NCBI GenBank assembly: GCA_015680685.1
Contig: MNCI01000556.1
Coordinates: 817,931-879,930, forward strand
Direction of reading: 5' to 3'
Source: Gnetum montanum
Taxonomy: Eukaryota > Streptophyta > Gnetopsida > Gnetales > Gnetaceae
DNA: 62,000 nt
Shown here: positions 45,716-55,711 of the stretch, one piece after another
Numbering within the stretch: the stretch's first letter is position 1
Layout: each line of letters opens with the position of its first letter
Made by a program: the position numbers and the translations under genes
Notes under the pieces: model-generated
Databases searched by the model: none
Seen by the model: only the letters and a program-made list of their open reading frames with translations
Told to the model about the DNA's origin: nothing

Positions 45716-45975
45716 TCAACAGCAACAAGGATTCTAGAGACAGCAATACGACGATTAGGCATGGTGTTCTTTCTGATGACCGTCATGTGGCTGCAGGTTC
45801 TATTTCCGAGCTCGGAGGCACGGGTTTCGACAACATATGTGAGCATGCCTTTCAACGAATTCCTCAGCAGAACAAACAACAATCAAGTGCAAAAGCTAGT
45901 GGACGACATTAATTTCACATTTTGGTTGAAGACCAAAATTGCCGAAAATGTGGCAATTTTGGATTGTGCAGGATG
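45716..45975 (+). pseudogene. Fragment resembling the N-terminus of a plastid FtsH protease
   Basis: The frame gives a hydrophobic helix MVFFLMTVMWLQVLF followed by TTYVSMPFNEFLSRTNNNQ and VQKLVDDINFTFWLK, ending at TGA at 45,976. A membrane helix followed by TTYVS-(V/M)-P-x-x-x-FLS-x-I/T-N-x-NQVQKV-x-VD is the start of plant FTSH7/FTSH9-type ATP-dependent zinc metalloproteases of the thylakoid. The AAA ATPase and HExxH protease domains are absent, so this is a captured or translocated exon-size gene fragment, not a gene. Identification rests on my memory of the family and should be searched. Confidence 0.55.
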
Positions 45976-47100
45976 AGATCAAGACAGCCTCTTTCCACGA
46001 CCCTGCAAAGAATTTTTTGACGCACCGCATAAATCTAGACGCGTCTACACAGAATTCGTACTTGCAATGATGTGAGATCGAAACCCGCGTAACGCCAGAA
46101 GTCCCTTGCTTCACCGTTAAAGTTCACGTACAGAGATCTCTTGAGCAAGATATTATGCCTCTGAAAATCGGAATCCCCACAAATCACTTAATTCTGGTCG
46201 AGCTCAGAAAGGGGTCGATTAAATGCAGTCAGCGAGGAATTTCTTCTGCTGCTTCGCTAGGGCTGGGCTACTTGATTCCCCAAGTATCTGCAAGGATTCA
46301 TGGTCAGAGGTCCGAAACTAATGCCTCACAACGACGATGAATTTGACCACAGATTTTTGAAGACCAGACTGTGCTATCTCTGTAAGCTCAGCATGATATG
46401 TCTGGTTTGTGGCCGCAAGCCCAGCGGCGAATTCGTGGCACGTCGGAACATCTGTGAGGTTGGGTTATGCAGGGCCACTTTGGTAGAATTTAAGCATCTG
46501 GCAGTCAAATTTCCAGGTGACGAAGAAGGGCAGGAACACATGTTGCGATTTCCGAAGTACTGCCACATGCCTCTAGAGCTCATTAAGGCCGAGGCCGCTG
46601 GCAGACCAATGGTGCGCGAAGGTGGTTTCAGTTGCCGCGGTATTTCCACAGCGTGAGTGAGGCGCAGGCAGCGGTACATGGAGCAGGTGGCCTTTGATGC
46701 CTAGGTTTCTGTCGGCGATCTCAGATGTCACAAAACAGTTCTCGTGCGCGGTTTACATTCACCCGTAGGCAGGTAGCACAGGTGCAGCACACGTTCAATT
46801 GGTTGTTTGCTTAGAAACTGCCATTGGAGTTGAGGACGCCGTTACTACCGCAGGCGTAGTTGACGCCGTCCACGGTGCCAAGTACGGAAGTGAATACTCG
46901 TTCACACCCAGTCCAGCTCATCCGCTGCCTAAAACAATGCACGCACGACCTCTTTCATGCCATGGACATACTAGTCACCATTCAATTAAAAACGACACAT
47001 TTCCCTCCAACACATGCATTTCTTGCCTCTGGCTTTTCGTTTATGTTTATTTGATTACATAATCTATGCTTCAAACATACTTTTCATGCTAACGCTTCCG
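45976..47100. other. GC-richer segment after the FtsH-like fragment, unassigned
   Basis: This stretch is less AT-rich and less decayed than the retroelements around it, which suggests it entered together with the FtsH-like fragment. A plus-strand frame at 46,300-46,656 (118 codons) contains two C-x2-C pairs (CYLC and CLVC) and a KFPGDEEGQEHMLRFPKYC run; no family recognised. The opposite strand is also open (46,679-46,374). It could be intron or untranslated sequence of a host gene. Confidence 0.35.
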
Positions 47101-48485
47101 GTTGCTACCTAACTCTGTGTGGCAGGTGCAAAACGTGTGGTCAAGCAAAGTTATAGCTATTATTTTTTTTAAGTGTCATTATCCAATAGGAAGGTTGCCA
47201 ATTTTGGCTTATATCTCTAATAACTTCCTGAAGTTATAACCTCTCATGGTGGTTACAAGTAAATTCCCTAGATATTTGTAACTTATCTCAACTTCTCATA
47301 ATGATTGTAACTACCCAAAGCCACTATAAAAAGGGCTTCAAGAATAGAATTAAGAGGGGGAGGATTTGGGAATGAGCAACTTTAAAGAATATTCAAGATT
47401 TCTTGTAAAGCATGGCTTGTTAAAGACATTAATTCACCTACTTTGTTTTAATCCTATGAGTTCATTTCTTCCTATTTTGTTTTAATTGTTTAGCTAATGG
47501 TTTAGATAGTGATTGACATTTAATTTTAAGATTTTTTTAAGATTATTCTTATAACTCTATTTTTGCACAATAGTATACTTCTATTAAGGTTTCTATAAAA
47601 GACCTTATGTTTTTGAAAAGCCTTTAAAGCAATTTAATAGTAATGTCTTAATGAAAATGCTTGTTTTGAGCATAGAGGATCTAGGAAAATCTTTAATCTT
47701 TTGAGATACTAAAATAGCTTTATTGTTTTAAAATATATTACTTTAGTATTTCAATCTTAAAATTGTCAAATTTTTCTGAAGGCTGTATTGAATGTAATTC
47801 TTGACAACTATTAATTTTCCAAAATAGAAGCTTGTACTTTGTCATTTACATAGCATTTTTGGTAATGTAATAAGATTGTCTTTTGCAAAATTACTTATTG
47901 AGCTTAGAGGGTTTAGACAATTCATAGTTCAGTTAAATTGAAATAGCTTTATTGCAAAGTGTTTTCTCATGTTAATTTATCTTGCTTAAATGTTTGAAAT
48001 CCCATACAAATCTGGTTTTCTTTTCTTTTCTCTTTCTAGAACCCATTGAATCTCATTCTATTTCTAGTTTTCTTGTGGAGTTTTCTCTCTACGGAAAATT
48101 AGGAGTAGATTGACAAAATTGTGCTAAAACATTTTTATGAAATTTTATTTGTTACAAGTAATGTACTATAAGGACTATGTAGACTAAGTGATTTGACAAA
48201 ATAGGAACCTTCAACAACACATGGTATTTGACAAAGTTAAATTTTTTTTATGATAGCCAGTTATAGTTTCATACAAAACCTAACCATTTCAACATTCACA
48301 ATAGCAAATACATACTCACAACTAATTTTTTTCATAATCATTAACTTTATTTGGAGGTATCTAGGCAATGGTATTACCAGAGACTAGCACCTAAATCCTA
48401 TTTGAAGAACAACTTGTCATCTTGTGATCCTAGTCATGAGACCGAAGGTCCCCAACATTGGCAGTCTAGTCCCAAATGGTTGTCA
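47101..48485 (+). mobile_element. LTR-like segment, unclassified element
   Basis: AT-rich, with a good TATA box (CTATAAAAAGGG, 47,324-47,335) followed by an AAGAATAGAATTAAGAGG leader, then about 1.1 kb without coding potential. Its last 175 bases match 1-134 and end at the same point, after which accessory-ORF codons of element B resume. This fits a solo LTR or the end of an element inserted in B. The left end and a target duplication were not found, so the border with the FtsH-bearing segment is uncertain. Confidence 0.4.
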
Positions 48486-48493
48486 ATAGAAAT

Positions 48494-49140
48494 CTAGATG
48501 ATGAAGGCCTAAATTAATTTCCTCTCTGCTCAAAATCTAGATTGGCAACCCATCTTGGATAGTCTTGCCCATATCCACTAGGTCGAGGTGAAGAATAAAG
48601 ACGTGCAAATAGAGGACCTAATAGAATATATGGGGTTAGTGAACCTTCACTATGCTAACTTGGCCATTTTAATAGTAGGATGACCTCGAAATGAGCTTGA
48701 GTAATAGGTAGTGATAGTCTACATGATGTATGAGAAGAAGTTTACAAACAAAAAGGATGCATTGCAGAAACTACATGTGGCAAACTTAGAGCTAGAAATT
48801 ATTAAGGCTAGCTACCAAGGGTAGAAAGATGTAGTAGCAAACTTGGCACATGGCATGTTAGATTATCAAGAACTTACAAAGATGGCCAAAGCATTTGAAG
48901 AAGGGAGATAGTAGTTTGTAGCCTAGTATGTGAAGGCCAAAAAAATGTTTCTACAACTACCATGCCTATGGAATGTACCTACTCCATCCAATATTGCTCA
49001 ACAAGCATGGATAGTACATGACCGAAAGAAAGAAGAGGCAAAGCTTCACATACTTTTAAATAGATATCAATTTTAGAAGCTTGCTGACAAGGGGAAAAAG
49101 TTGATGAAAGATCCTCCACTACCTAGAACATGAACTACAT
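48494..49140 (+). pseudogene. Accessory ORF of element B, coiled-coil C-terminal part
   Basis: Plus strand: MMKAQINFLSAQNLDWQPIL (TAG read as Q), VEVKNKDVQIEDLIEYMGLV, EYMGLVNLHYANLAILIVG, YEKKFTNKKDALQKLHVANL and ELEIIKASYQG. Element A has VTKAQIKQ, QIEEMTEYMELANLRYANLA, then KATKQKLEIANMKLEVL in the same order at 28,260-27,990, so these are homologous coiled-coil segments. Later parts (MAKAFEEGR, LNRYQF/KLADKGKKLMKDPP) lack a match I can see. Cut at 49,145 by element F. Confidence 0.65.
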
Positions 49141-49181
49141 CACACTGTAACGACAGAAAATGTCGACAACTGGAAATGGCG

Positions 49182-50184
49182 GGATGGGTTGACCGGCTGC
49201 TTGTGGGGCAGGGATCCCAGCAGGTAAGGGAGCCTACGAAGACCACCACCCGCTGGCTTGCGTAGAGGGGTTAGCCACCGTGTACTGCGGGAGCCCCTAT
49301 GGGACCTGTGTTGCAGGTGCAACAGAGGGTTGTGCACCATACAGCGCAGATCGGTTGTGTTGCATTACAGGGTTGGCCCACGAAACAGCTGCGGGCTGCT
49401 GAACGTATGCTTGTGGCTGGACAGCCGCAGCAATCTGTTGAGTTGGCGGGGGGTGAAACATTTGCGCTGGGCGAGTTGTCGGTACGGTGTACGCTTGTAC
49501 CTGAGGGATGAAATGGGGCGCGGTGGTCACCGGGACTACCGCCGGAATGCTAAGCACCCACGGTAATGGCCCCGCCCCCACGTTATTGAGAGGCATTTAT
49601 GTTTGCAACCCAGACGGCTGCACATTGGCCTGGGGCATGGTAGGGAAATACATCTGCGTGGTCATGGCTGGGTCAAGAGGTCCGGCTTTTCCATTGAAAG
49701 GAAATGTGGGATTTATATACGTTTGGGGGCTAAGAGTATGGAACGAATGCTCCGACTGGGCCACAAATTCGTCCTCTTCCTCCTCCCTATGCTGGGGCTC
49801 CACCATTGCTTGTGAAGCCTGGCCTTTGGCCATGACCAACTATGTTATAATTTCGTGTTGGTGTTTGGTCAGGGGAATTATGTCATAAGTCGTTGGCTTA
49901 AAATCATAGCCCCCTCGGTGGAGCACCTCGAAGTTTCATTTCGCTTCCAGCTCGGCTTGGCTGAGAGCCAGCCTCTCCTGGATTTTAACGCATATGAAAT
50001 TGTATTCTTCAGGGGTTATAACCGTGAAGATAGGCTCTTTTCCCTGGAGCCTCAATGAACGGCGCAATGGTCCCTGGGATCCCGTTGCGCCAGGAGCTGG
50101 TCCTGTGACCGCCGTAGGATTCATAGGTGTGGCACCAAGATCGGTAGGGAACAGGGCAGTTGTGTTTGTGTACAAGGAATCCAT
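49182..50184 (-). pseudogene. Tat-type gypsy Gag, N-terminal part (element F)
   Basis: Minus strand from ATG at 50,184: MDSLYTNTTALFPTDLGATP, a Pro/Gly/Ala-rich stretch, LRRSLRLQGKEPIFTVITPE, EYNFICVKIQERLALSQAEL, after a stop MVMAKGQASQAMVEPQHREE, EDEFVAQSEHSFHTL, then a Pro/Gln-rich region (YVQQPAAVSWANP, GAQPSVAPATQVP). About four stops in 330 codons. It ends at the deletion junction, so the capsid core is absent. Assignment to Gag rests on position right behind the leader and on the LTR family, not on a capsid motif. Confidence 0.6.
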
Positions 50185-50438
50185 TGATCAATGAAGTTAG
50201 GGATAACTAGTAATCGGATCTAAGAAACGGCTGGCAACAAAAGCACAAAAAAAAGAAAAAGAGCTTTCTACCCTGTAGGATTTCAAAGAAATCGTCCTTG
50301 CGACCGATCTATACCACGCGATTGACCGTAGACTTCCCTAGAGGTATTACGTCTATGGTTTAGGGTATGGATCACTACCAGGGCTACCCAAAGTATTCGG
50401 ATCGGAGCCTGAAGGCCCTCCTTCTAGCGCTAGAAAAC
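50185..50438 (-). other. Leader of element F with primer-site region
   Basis: Minus strand directly after the LTR end reads GTTTTCTAGCGCTAGAAGG, including the 12-bp palindrome TCTAGCGCTAGA. The primer binding site should be here, but I cannot name the tRNA with confidence. Confidence 0.5.
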
Positions 50439-51965
50439 TGTAACGACAGAAAATGTCAGCAACTGGAAATACCGACCGAGGTTCCGTGTATATAGTTTTA
50501 ACCACGGATCCGCGCGAGGGCTATGCTTGAAAAAGCGAATCCACGGCGCCTTGAACAGTCTTGTCGATCAAACAGGGACTTACGGGTCAGTAAAACGATG
50601 AAGATTACGGATCTTTGCGTTGTTTCGATTTGATTTGAGAGATCATGAAATGGGAGGAAAACGACGTGGATAGATCGCTACGATGATAATGTTAAACACG
50701 CCGAAGAGATGCTAATCAGGAGAGAAACACGTGATTTCCAAAGATCTATGTTTCGATTTTTTTGAAAGAGTGTATGGTTTGTATGTCACGTTACAATGGG
50801 AGAGACCCCCAATAATCTTATGCGAAAATGAGCACAAAACAACAAGGAAACTGTCCAGACAAAAGTCAGATCTACCTCGTAGGCCAAAGCTGGGATGCAA
50901 GGATGGTCAAGCTCTGAGGTCTGCCGATCAACTGTTTCTGACCGGTAGAGTTTGCAAACTGTGTGAGACGATCTCCCACTTCCCGTTCTGCTTCTTTTCT
51001 TCAAGTAGATTCTGCTCAGGGCAGCGATCACTAATGGAGAAAGTTGTATCTTCCCCAAAGGAATGATCTCTCTTGTTTCTAAGCCTCAAGCGCACTGTGC
51101 TCTGTTCTTGCTGAAGGATGGTGCTGTCAGCAGTTGCCAAAAGGTTGCTCTTTGTTTCTCTGCTCAAGGTGATAAGTGGTTCCTTGCTCAGAAAATGCTC
51201 TTGCCCTTTCGATTTTCTTCTAACAAAAGTGATAAATGCTCTGATGCTCAGAAAAATGCCTCTGCTTCTCTGATTTTCCAACCCCTTGTATCTTTGTCGC
51301 CTGAGGTATTTATAGGCCGCGACGCTCGGTGAAAAAGGTGCAACCCTGATGACATGGGTCCCGGATATTTCGAGTTCCGTTGACATGACCATTTTAAGTC
51401 AGACTGTGACTACGCACAACACGCTCGTTTGCGTGTTGCGCGTGTGAGGAGCAGGTACATGTTGAGCATGTTTGAATTGTTTTCAAGCTATATTACACTC
51501 ATTCGCGTTGTGTTGCGTGTATGAGCATAATCCGGTATAAAAACAATAGGCTCAAAATTATCTTATGCTCACTACGCAGCTGCGCATAACGAAGCATAAA
51601 CAATGTCTAATTTACGCTCACTACACAGCCGCGCGTAGCGAAGCGTAAACAATGTCTACTTTACGCTCACTACGCAGCCGCACGTAACGAAGCGTAAATA
51701 ACGTTTCGCCTTAGTGATGAAATACGCAATGGTACGCACCGCCGCGTAACGAGCGTAAAGACAAGTTATGCATATGCCGCAAGAAAGCGTGTCGAACTGT
51801 TGTGCTTCTTTAGACTCTGCCTTCGACTATTTTGGAGCTTATTACGCTCATTACCCTGCCATGCGTAATAGAGCGTAAACTTGTCCTTGAAAAAAGCTGC
51901 TGCGCGCTCTCGCTTGAATTGCGAATCTTTGCCTGAGGCTGACCCGTAATTTTCACGGTGTTTCA
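50439..51965 (-). repeat. 5' LTR of element F
   Basis: 1,527 bp, plus-coordinate ends TGTAACGACAG and GGTGTTTCA. Minus-strand TATA box TATAAATACC at 51,314-51,305. U3 (51,420-51,900) is filled with short inverted motifs TTTACGCT ... AGCGTAAA, three of them in 49-bp direct repeats (51,563-51,709). Collinear with 54167-55698. Confidence 0.88.
51563..51709. repeat. Three 49-bp hairpin-forming repeats in the element F LTR
   Basis: Units start at 51,563, 51,612 and 51,661 with TTAYGCTCACTACRCAGC and end GAAGCRTAAAYAA. Each unit has outer arms TTACGCT and AGCGTAA and an inner TACGCAGC/GCGCGTA pairing, so each can fold into a hairpin. Looser copies lie at about 51,720-51,760 and 51,840-51,882. Confidence 0.75.
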
Positions 51966-52166
51966 CACACTACTTTAATTTTTTTTTTGTTTGGTTTTGT
52001 TTTGTCATGTAACTATGTTATTTTGTAAAAATTCTATTCCAACATTCTAATTCATGTAAATAGTTAGTTAGCATGTCAAGTTAAGCCTACCTCCCAATCT
52101 TGTAAGGGACTTATATCAACATTTTGTTTTAACGTGAGGACAAGTTTCTAGTTAATCATGGGAGTA
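51966..52166 (+). other. 3' end of the interior of element B with PPT-like ATGGGAGTA
   Basis: Resumes after element F. It ends with a GTGAGGACAAGTTT segment, as in the GAGGACAAG...TGGGGG 3' ends of Athila-like elements, and ATGGGAGTA (52,158-52,166) directly before the LTR start TGATAAAG. Confidence 0.6.
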
Positions 52167-53385
52167 TGATAAAGTTAAATTTTTGGAGAATATGATATCA
52201 TTGCTACAATATCATATCAATGATGTTATCAATATGATGTTATAATTCATGTTACATCATCATTGATATGATGTCTAGGGATGTATGCAGACCTATAAAT
52301 ATGAACACTTGGGTGCATCATTAACAACTTCTCATCCTAAGTATTAGGAAAACTCTTATACTTTTATTTTGTAGTTGTAATAGAGCTTGAGTGCCCATAG
52401 TGCAAAGTTTACTAGTTGTTTGGATTCTTTATTCAAGTGAATTATTGATGAGAGTGGTTACTCTAGCAGTTACTCTAGTAGTTATTCTAATTATTAGAGT
52501 GGTTACTCTAGCGGTTACTTTAGCAGTTATTCTAATTATTAGAGTGGTTACTCTAGTGGTTACTTTAGTAGTTATTCTAATTATTAGAGTAGTTACTTTA
52601 ATTATTATAGTAGTTGCTCCCAAGTCTATAAATACAATGCCCAGGCACACAATTGGAAAGAAGTCTTTTAGCAATCAACTAGTGAAACTCTTGTAGTTTG
52701 TTTGAAAGTTAGAGTATTTTCCCAGTGCCCGCAGTAGGAGGTCTAAGTATGGACAGATCTTTATTCAAGCATTATGTACCTAAGCACACCTTGTGTACAG
52801 AAATAAAGACGAGCTCTTTGATTCATCCTTGTAGCACTTGAGATTTGTGTTTTTACGCATTTCTTTTATTTTATTTTCTTATGAATTTATTTTATTTTAT
52901 TTTATTTTATGCACTTTACATTTCTATTATTAGCACAAAAATTCATTTTGATCAATTAAGCAAATCATTAAATTACACAAGCATGACCACTTCGAGCATC
53001 CGTGTAATGCCTGGTAACCCAGTAATGATTAGCGTTTGGTAATCCCAGTAGTGTTGCACTAGTTCAGGATGTGTACGACATGTTGGTGTTAGGATTAGGT
53101 AGAACTTAGTTAATGAGTAGTTATGTTAAATTAGTCACTTAGTTACCTCTCTCTTTCCCTACTAGTGCAGGACATAAAAATATAAAAGCTATAAAAATTA
53201 TATGCCTCAAGCTTACTTAATCATACAATCATGACATACAAGTAAAGCTTGGGAAGATAATGATCAACCAACCCATCCTTATTCCACAATGGTGCATAAG
53301 CACTTAGTCCTTGGAATTTTACTGAATCGTGCATGAAACACTCATATTCGTATGGTTGGGTGTAGGGGTACCTCATTGCTCATCA
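52167..53385 (+). repeat. Composite LTR with two TATA boxes, shared by elements B and D
   Basis: 1,219 bp, TGATAAAG to TGCTCATCA. The first 280 bp match the B LTR (24596-24870), including its TATA box (52,294-52,301). From about 52,446 it changes to the family of the 41799 solo LTR, with a second TATA box (TATAAATA, 52,627-52,634) and the block GTGCCCGCAGTAGGAG and AATAAAGACGAGCT, and keeps to it up to the end. On the left it has a PPT, on the right a PBS, so it serves as 3' LTR for B and 5' LTR for D. Confidence 0.75.
52451..52600 (+). repeat. 45-bp tandem repeats inside the composite LTR
   Basis: Units begin AGAGTGGTTACTCTAGC at 52,451, 52,496 and 52,541, with a shortened unit at 52,586; each ends TCTAATTATT. 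Period 45 bp. Because 45 is a multiple of 3 the array is open in one frame, but it lies in U3 just upstream of the second TATA box, so it is more likely regulatory or simply slipped than coding. Confidence 0.85.
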
Positions 53386-53403
53386 TTGTCACCGTTGTCG
53401 TGG
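53386..53403 (+). promoter_or_regulatory. Primer binding site, tRNA-Asp type (element D)
   Basis: TTGTCACCGTTGTCGTGG right after the LTR, against canonical TTGGCGCCGTTGCCGGGG. Confidence 0.72.
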
Positions 53404-53521
53404 ACTTAGTTGTTTGTGTGCTAACTAGAGCATAGGAAATCATTCACATTGTTGGAACAAACCCTTAGGGTTGGTTGAGAAAATAATAAACAAGAATACA
53501 TTGCACACTGAATAGACAAGT

Positions 53522-54166
53522 ATGTCTCTTCCTTTGTACAAAAGTGCCTCACTAGCTAGGTTTGAAACAAGAAACAATCGACGACATAATACACATGACG
53601 TTGATCCGCCAGTCCCTCAACAAGTTCGAGTGGTATATATTCATCCCAATGAGTATATACCAAACTTCACCTTTATCCTCCATCAAGATGAAAAAATGTG
53701 TTGATGAGACTTAGATGGTAACATAGTTTTACCTCCCGATCATTCAATACTGAGCATGCTTCTTCACGCTCTCACATGAATTGGCATGCCACACTTACAA
53801 GTAGAATACATTGTGAAAGAAAATGACTCAAGAGAATACCATCCCATAGAGGCACACCTTTAAAGGGATTTGCAATAGGAGATACATCATAAGTATTTTC
53901 AGAGTAAGTGGTCCAAGGATGCCCCACATGTCTTAAGCAAAAATGAAGGTGGTGAACCTATCTCAGGTAGTTGGCCACACAACGATGTTCCTCCCCTTGA
54001 CTTTGGCCAAGGGGTTGTGTATCAGAACCTTCATTCCACTATTCATAACCTAGGTTCTAATACCCATGGGCACAAAGGGTCCAAAAAAGGGATACAAACT
54101 CATGATAAAGATGGACATTCTGATCGCAATCATGATCAAAGATGAGACTACAAAAGAGAAAGTAGT
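53522..54166 (+). pseudogene. Gypsy Gag N-terminal fragment (element D)
   Basis: Plus strand: open frame 53,522-53,704 with VVYIHPNEYIPNFTFILHQD, then GNIVLPPDHSILSMLLHAL and a decayed hydrophilic part rich in His and Lys. Matches EYVPDFTFILHQDEHL of element A and GNIVLPPKSLASIML of C. Cut at 54,166 by element E. Confidence 0.8.
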
Positions 54167-55698
54167 TATAACAACAAAAAAATGTCAGTCATTGGAAATA
54201 CCGAGTAGATTTCCATGTACACATTTCCAACCCCAGATTCATGCGAGGGTCGTGCTAGGGAAGATGAATCTGAGGTGCCCTGAATGGTCTTGTCGATCAG
54301 ATAGGGACTTACTTAATCAGTAAAAGTTCTATAATAATTGGATGGCAAAATGATGATTTTTATGAGGAGATATAATATCGTTAATCTCAAAGGTAATTGA
54401 AAATGATGTAAATGATTTAGAGTGATTGCAAAATCCATATAAATAGGACACAGGAAACCAGATTTAGAGAGCATGGAATCCCAAGATTTGGGATTTAACT
54501 TATGAACAAAATATGTTGGATACAATAATTACAGGAGGACTTCGGTTTAGATGAGACACATGCCAACAACAAGAAAGCTATTTATAGATAAAACAAGCAA
54601 AGGTTGATCTACCTTGTTCTAGCCAATCTGGGCGCAAGGAAGTTAGACCTGAAGTAGAATATCTGTTAACTAGCTGTTTCTGTTCAAGGATTCTTGCCAG
54701 TCGCCTCTAATGTTCTTACAATCACTGATCCCCTTTTGCTTTCTTGTCAATCTTCTCCAAGATTTATCAACAATTGCCGATGAAAGAGAATTGCTCACAA
54801 AGAAAATTTTGCCTTCTTAAGAGAAATTTTTGCCCACCCTTTGATCTTTGTCAATTGGAATATTTATAAGGTTAGGGTAAGGAGAAAAACGTGGTTTAGA
54901 TGACGCGTGTCATGAACCTACAAGATGCCGTTGACTTGGTGTGTTTGTATTTGAAGCTTGTGGTGCCATGCTACATTACGCTCTGAAACGTAATGCATTG
55001 TAAACCACTTTTGTTGGAGCTTCGGTAGCAAACTGTTCTTTGGTTACGCTACAATACGCTAGAGAGCATATTATGATGTATGAACTGTTGATGCCTAAAT
55101 TGTGCTATCTCTATCATTGCTTGTATTATGCTATGTCATGCTAGATTACGTTGCATACCATTATTCAGCGTAAAATAGCGAACCTGCAAAAAATTGAAGT
55201 GTTTTCACCGCGCTTCCTTTGTTTCTGTTCAGTCCTTCTAGGGTTTATTACGCTACACTGTGTAATGTAGCATAATAGGTCCCTTAGCCGAAAAAGAAAA
55301 CTTGTTGAAATGTGCAGCATGTTGTAGATTGTTGCTTAAGCCTTGAGATTTTGTTGGACCATCGAGGTCTCAAATCTTGCCATATCTGTTGTTGCAATAG
55401 ACTATCTTCTGGCATTATGCTGTGTTATGCTACATTACACTATGTTGTGTAATGCAGTGTAATATGCCAAAAGTTAAGATTTTTGAAACATAGAAAACTT
55501 GCAAAGTTGAAGGCTTGCTATCATGCATCCCTTGTCTTATTCTATCCTCTGGAGTTTATTACGCTATGATGTGTAGCGTGGAATAACAGACCCTTAGCCA
55601 GAAAGGGAACTTGCTGAGCCATGACTTGTCACAAAACCTTGCCTGAGTTGCAAGATTTTTCTAAACCATTGAGGCCTCGAAATTTTGGCGGTGTTTCA
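54167..55698 (-). repeat. 3' LTR of element E
   Basis: 1,532 bp, decayed end TATAACAAC (for TGTAACGAC) to GGTGTTTCA. Same family as the F LTR: AAATGTCAG, GGAAATACCGA, CTTGTCGATCA and AGGGACTTAC recur in the same order. TATA box on the minus strand at 54,868-54,860. U3 contains many TTACGCT/AGCGTAA-type inverted motifs (near 54,970, 55,042, 55,250, 55,420, 55,560). Confidence 0.85.
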
Positions 55699-55711
55699 AT
55701 GGCCCCTCTTT
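55699..55711 (-). promoter_or_regulatory. Polypurine tract of element E
   Basis: Minus strand AAAGAGGGGCCAT abuts the LTR start TGAAACACC. Confidence 0.82.

Larger units (their letters stand above)
49146..51965 (-). mobile_element. Deletion derivative of a Tat-type gypsy element (element F)
   Basis: A 2.82-kb minus-strand unit with target duplication CACAC (49,141-49,145 and 51,966-51,970). It has one full LTR on the right (50439-51965), a leader, a gag start, and only about 36 bp of the other LTR on the left (TGTAACGACAG ... AACTGGAAAT, 49,146-49,181). All of pol and most of the 3' LTR were removed by one internal deletion that left the outer end and the target duplication intact. Its LTR is the same family as that of element E. 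Confidence 0.85.

Noticed and set aside
46300-46679. Zinc-ribbon-like CYLC/CLVC frame after the FtsH-like fragment as a separate gene
   Set aside because: Both strands are open, no family match, and the four cysteines are too close together for a known ribbon; kept only as an unassigned segment.
51561-51760. CRISPR-like array (three 49-bp repeats)
   Set aside because: Direct repeats without unique spacers, inside an LTR of a plant retrotransposon.
52391-52696. Plus-strand frame of 101 codons with VVTLAVTLVVILIIR repeats, resembling a membrane protein
   Set aside because: Arises from the 45-bp tandem repeat in an LTR U3, whose length is a multiple of three; the same array is open on the other strand too.
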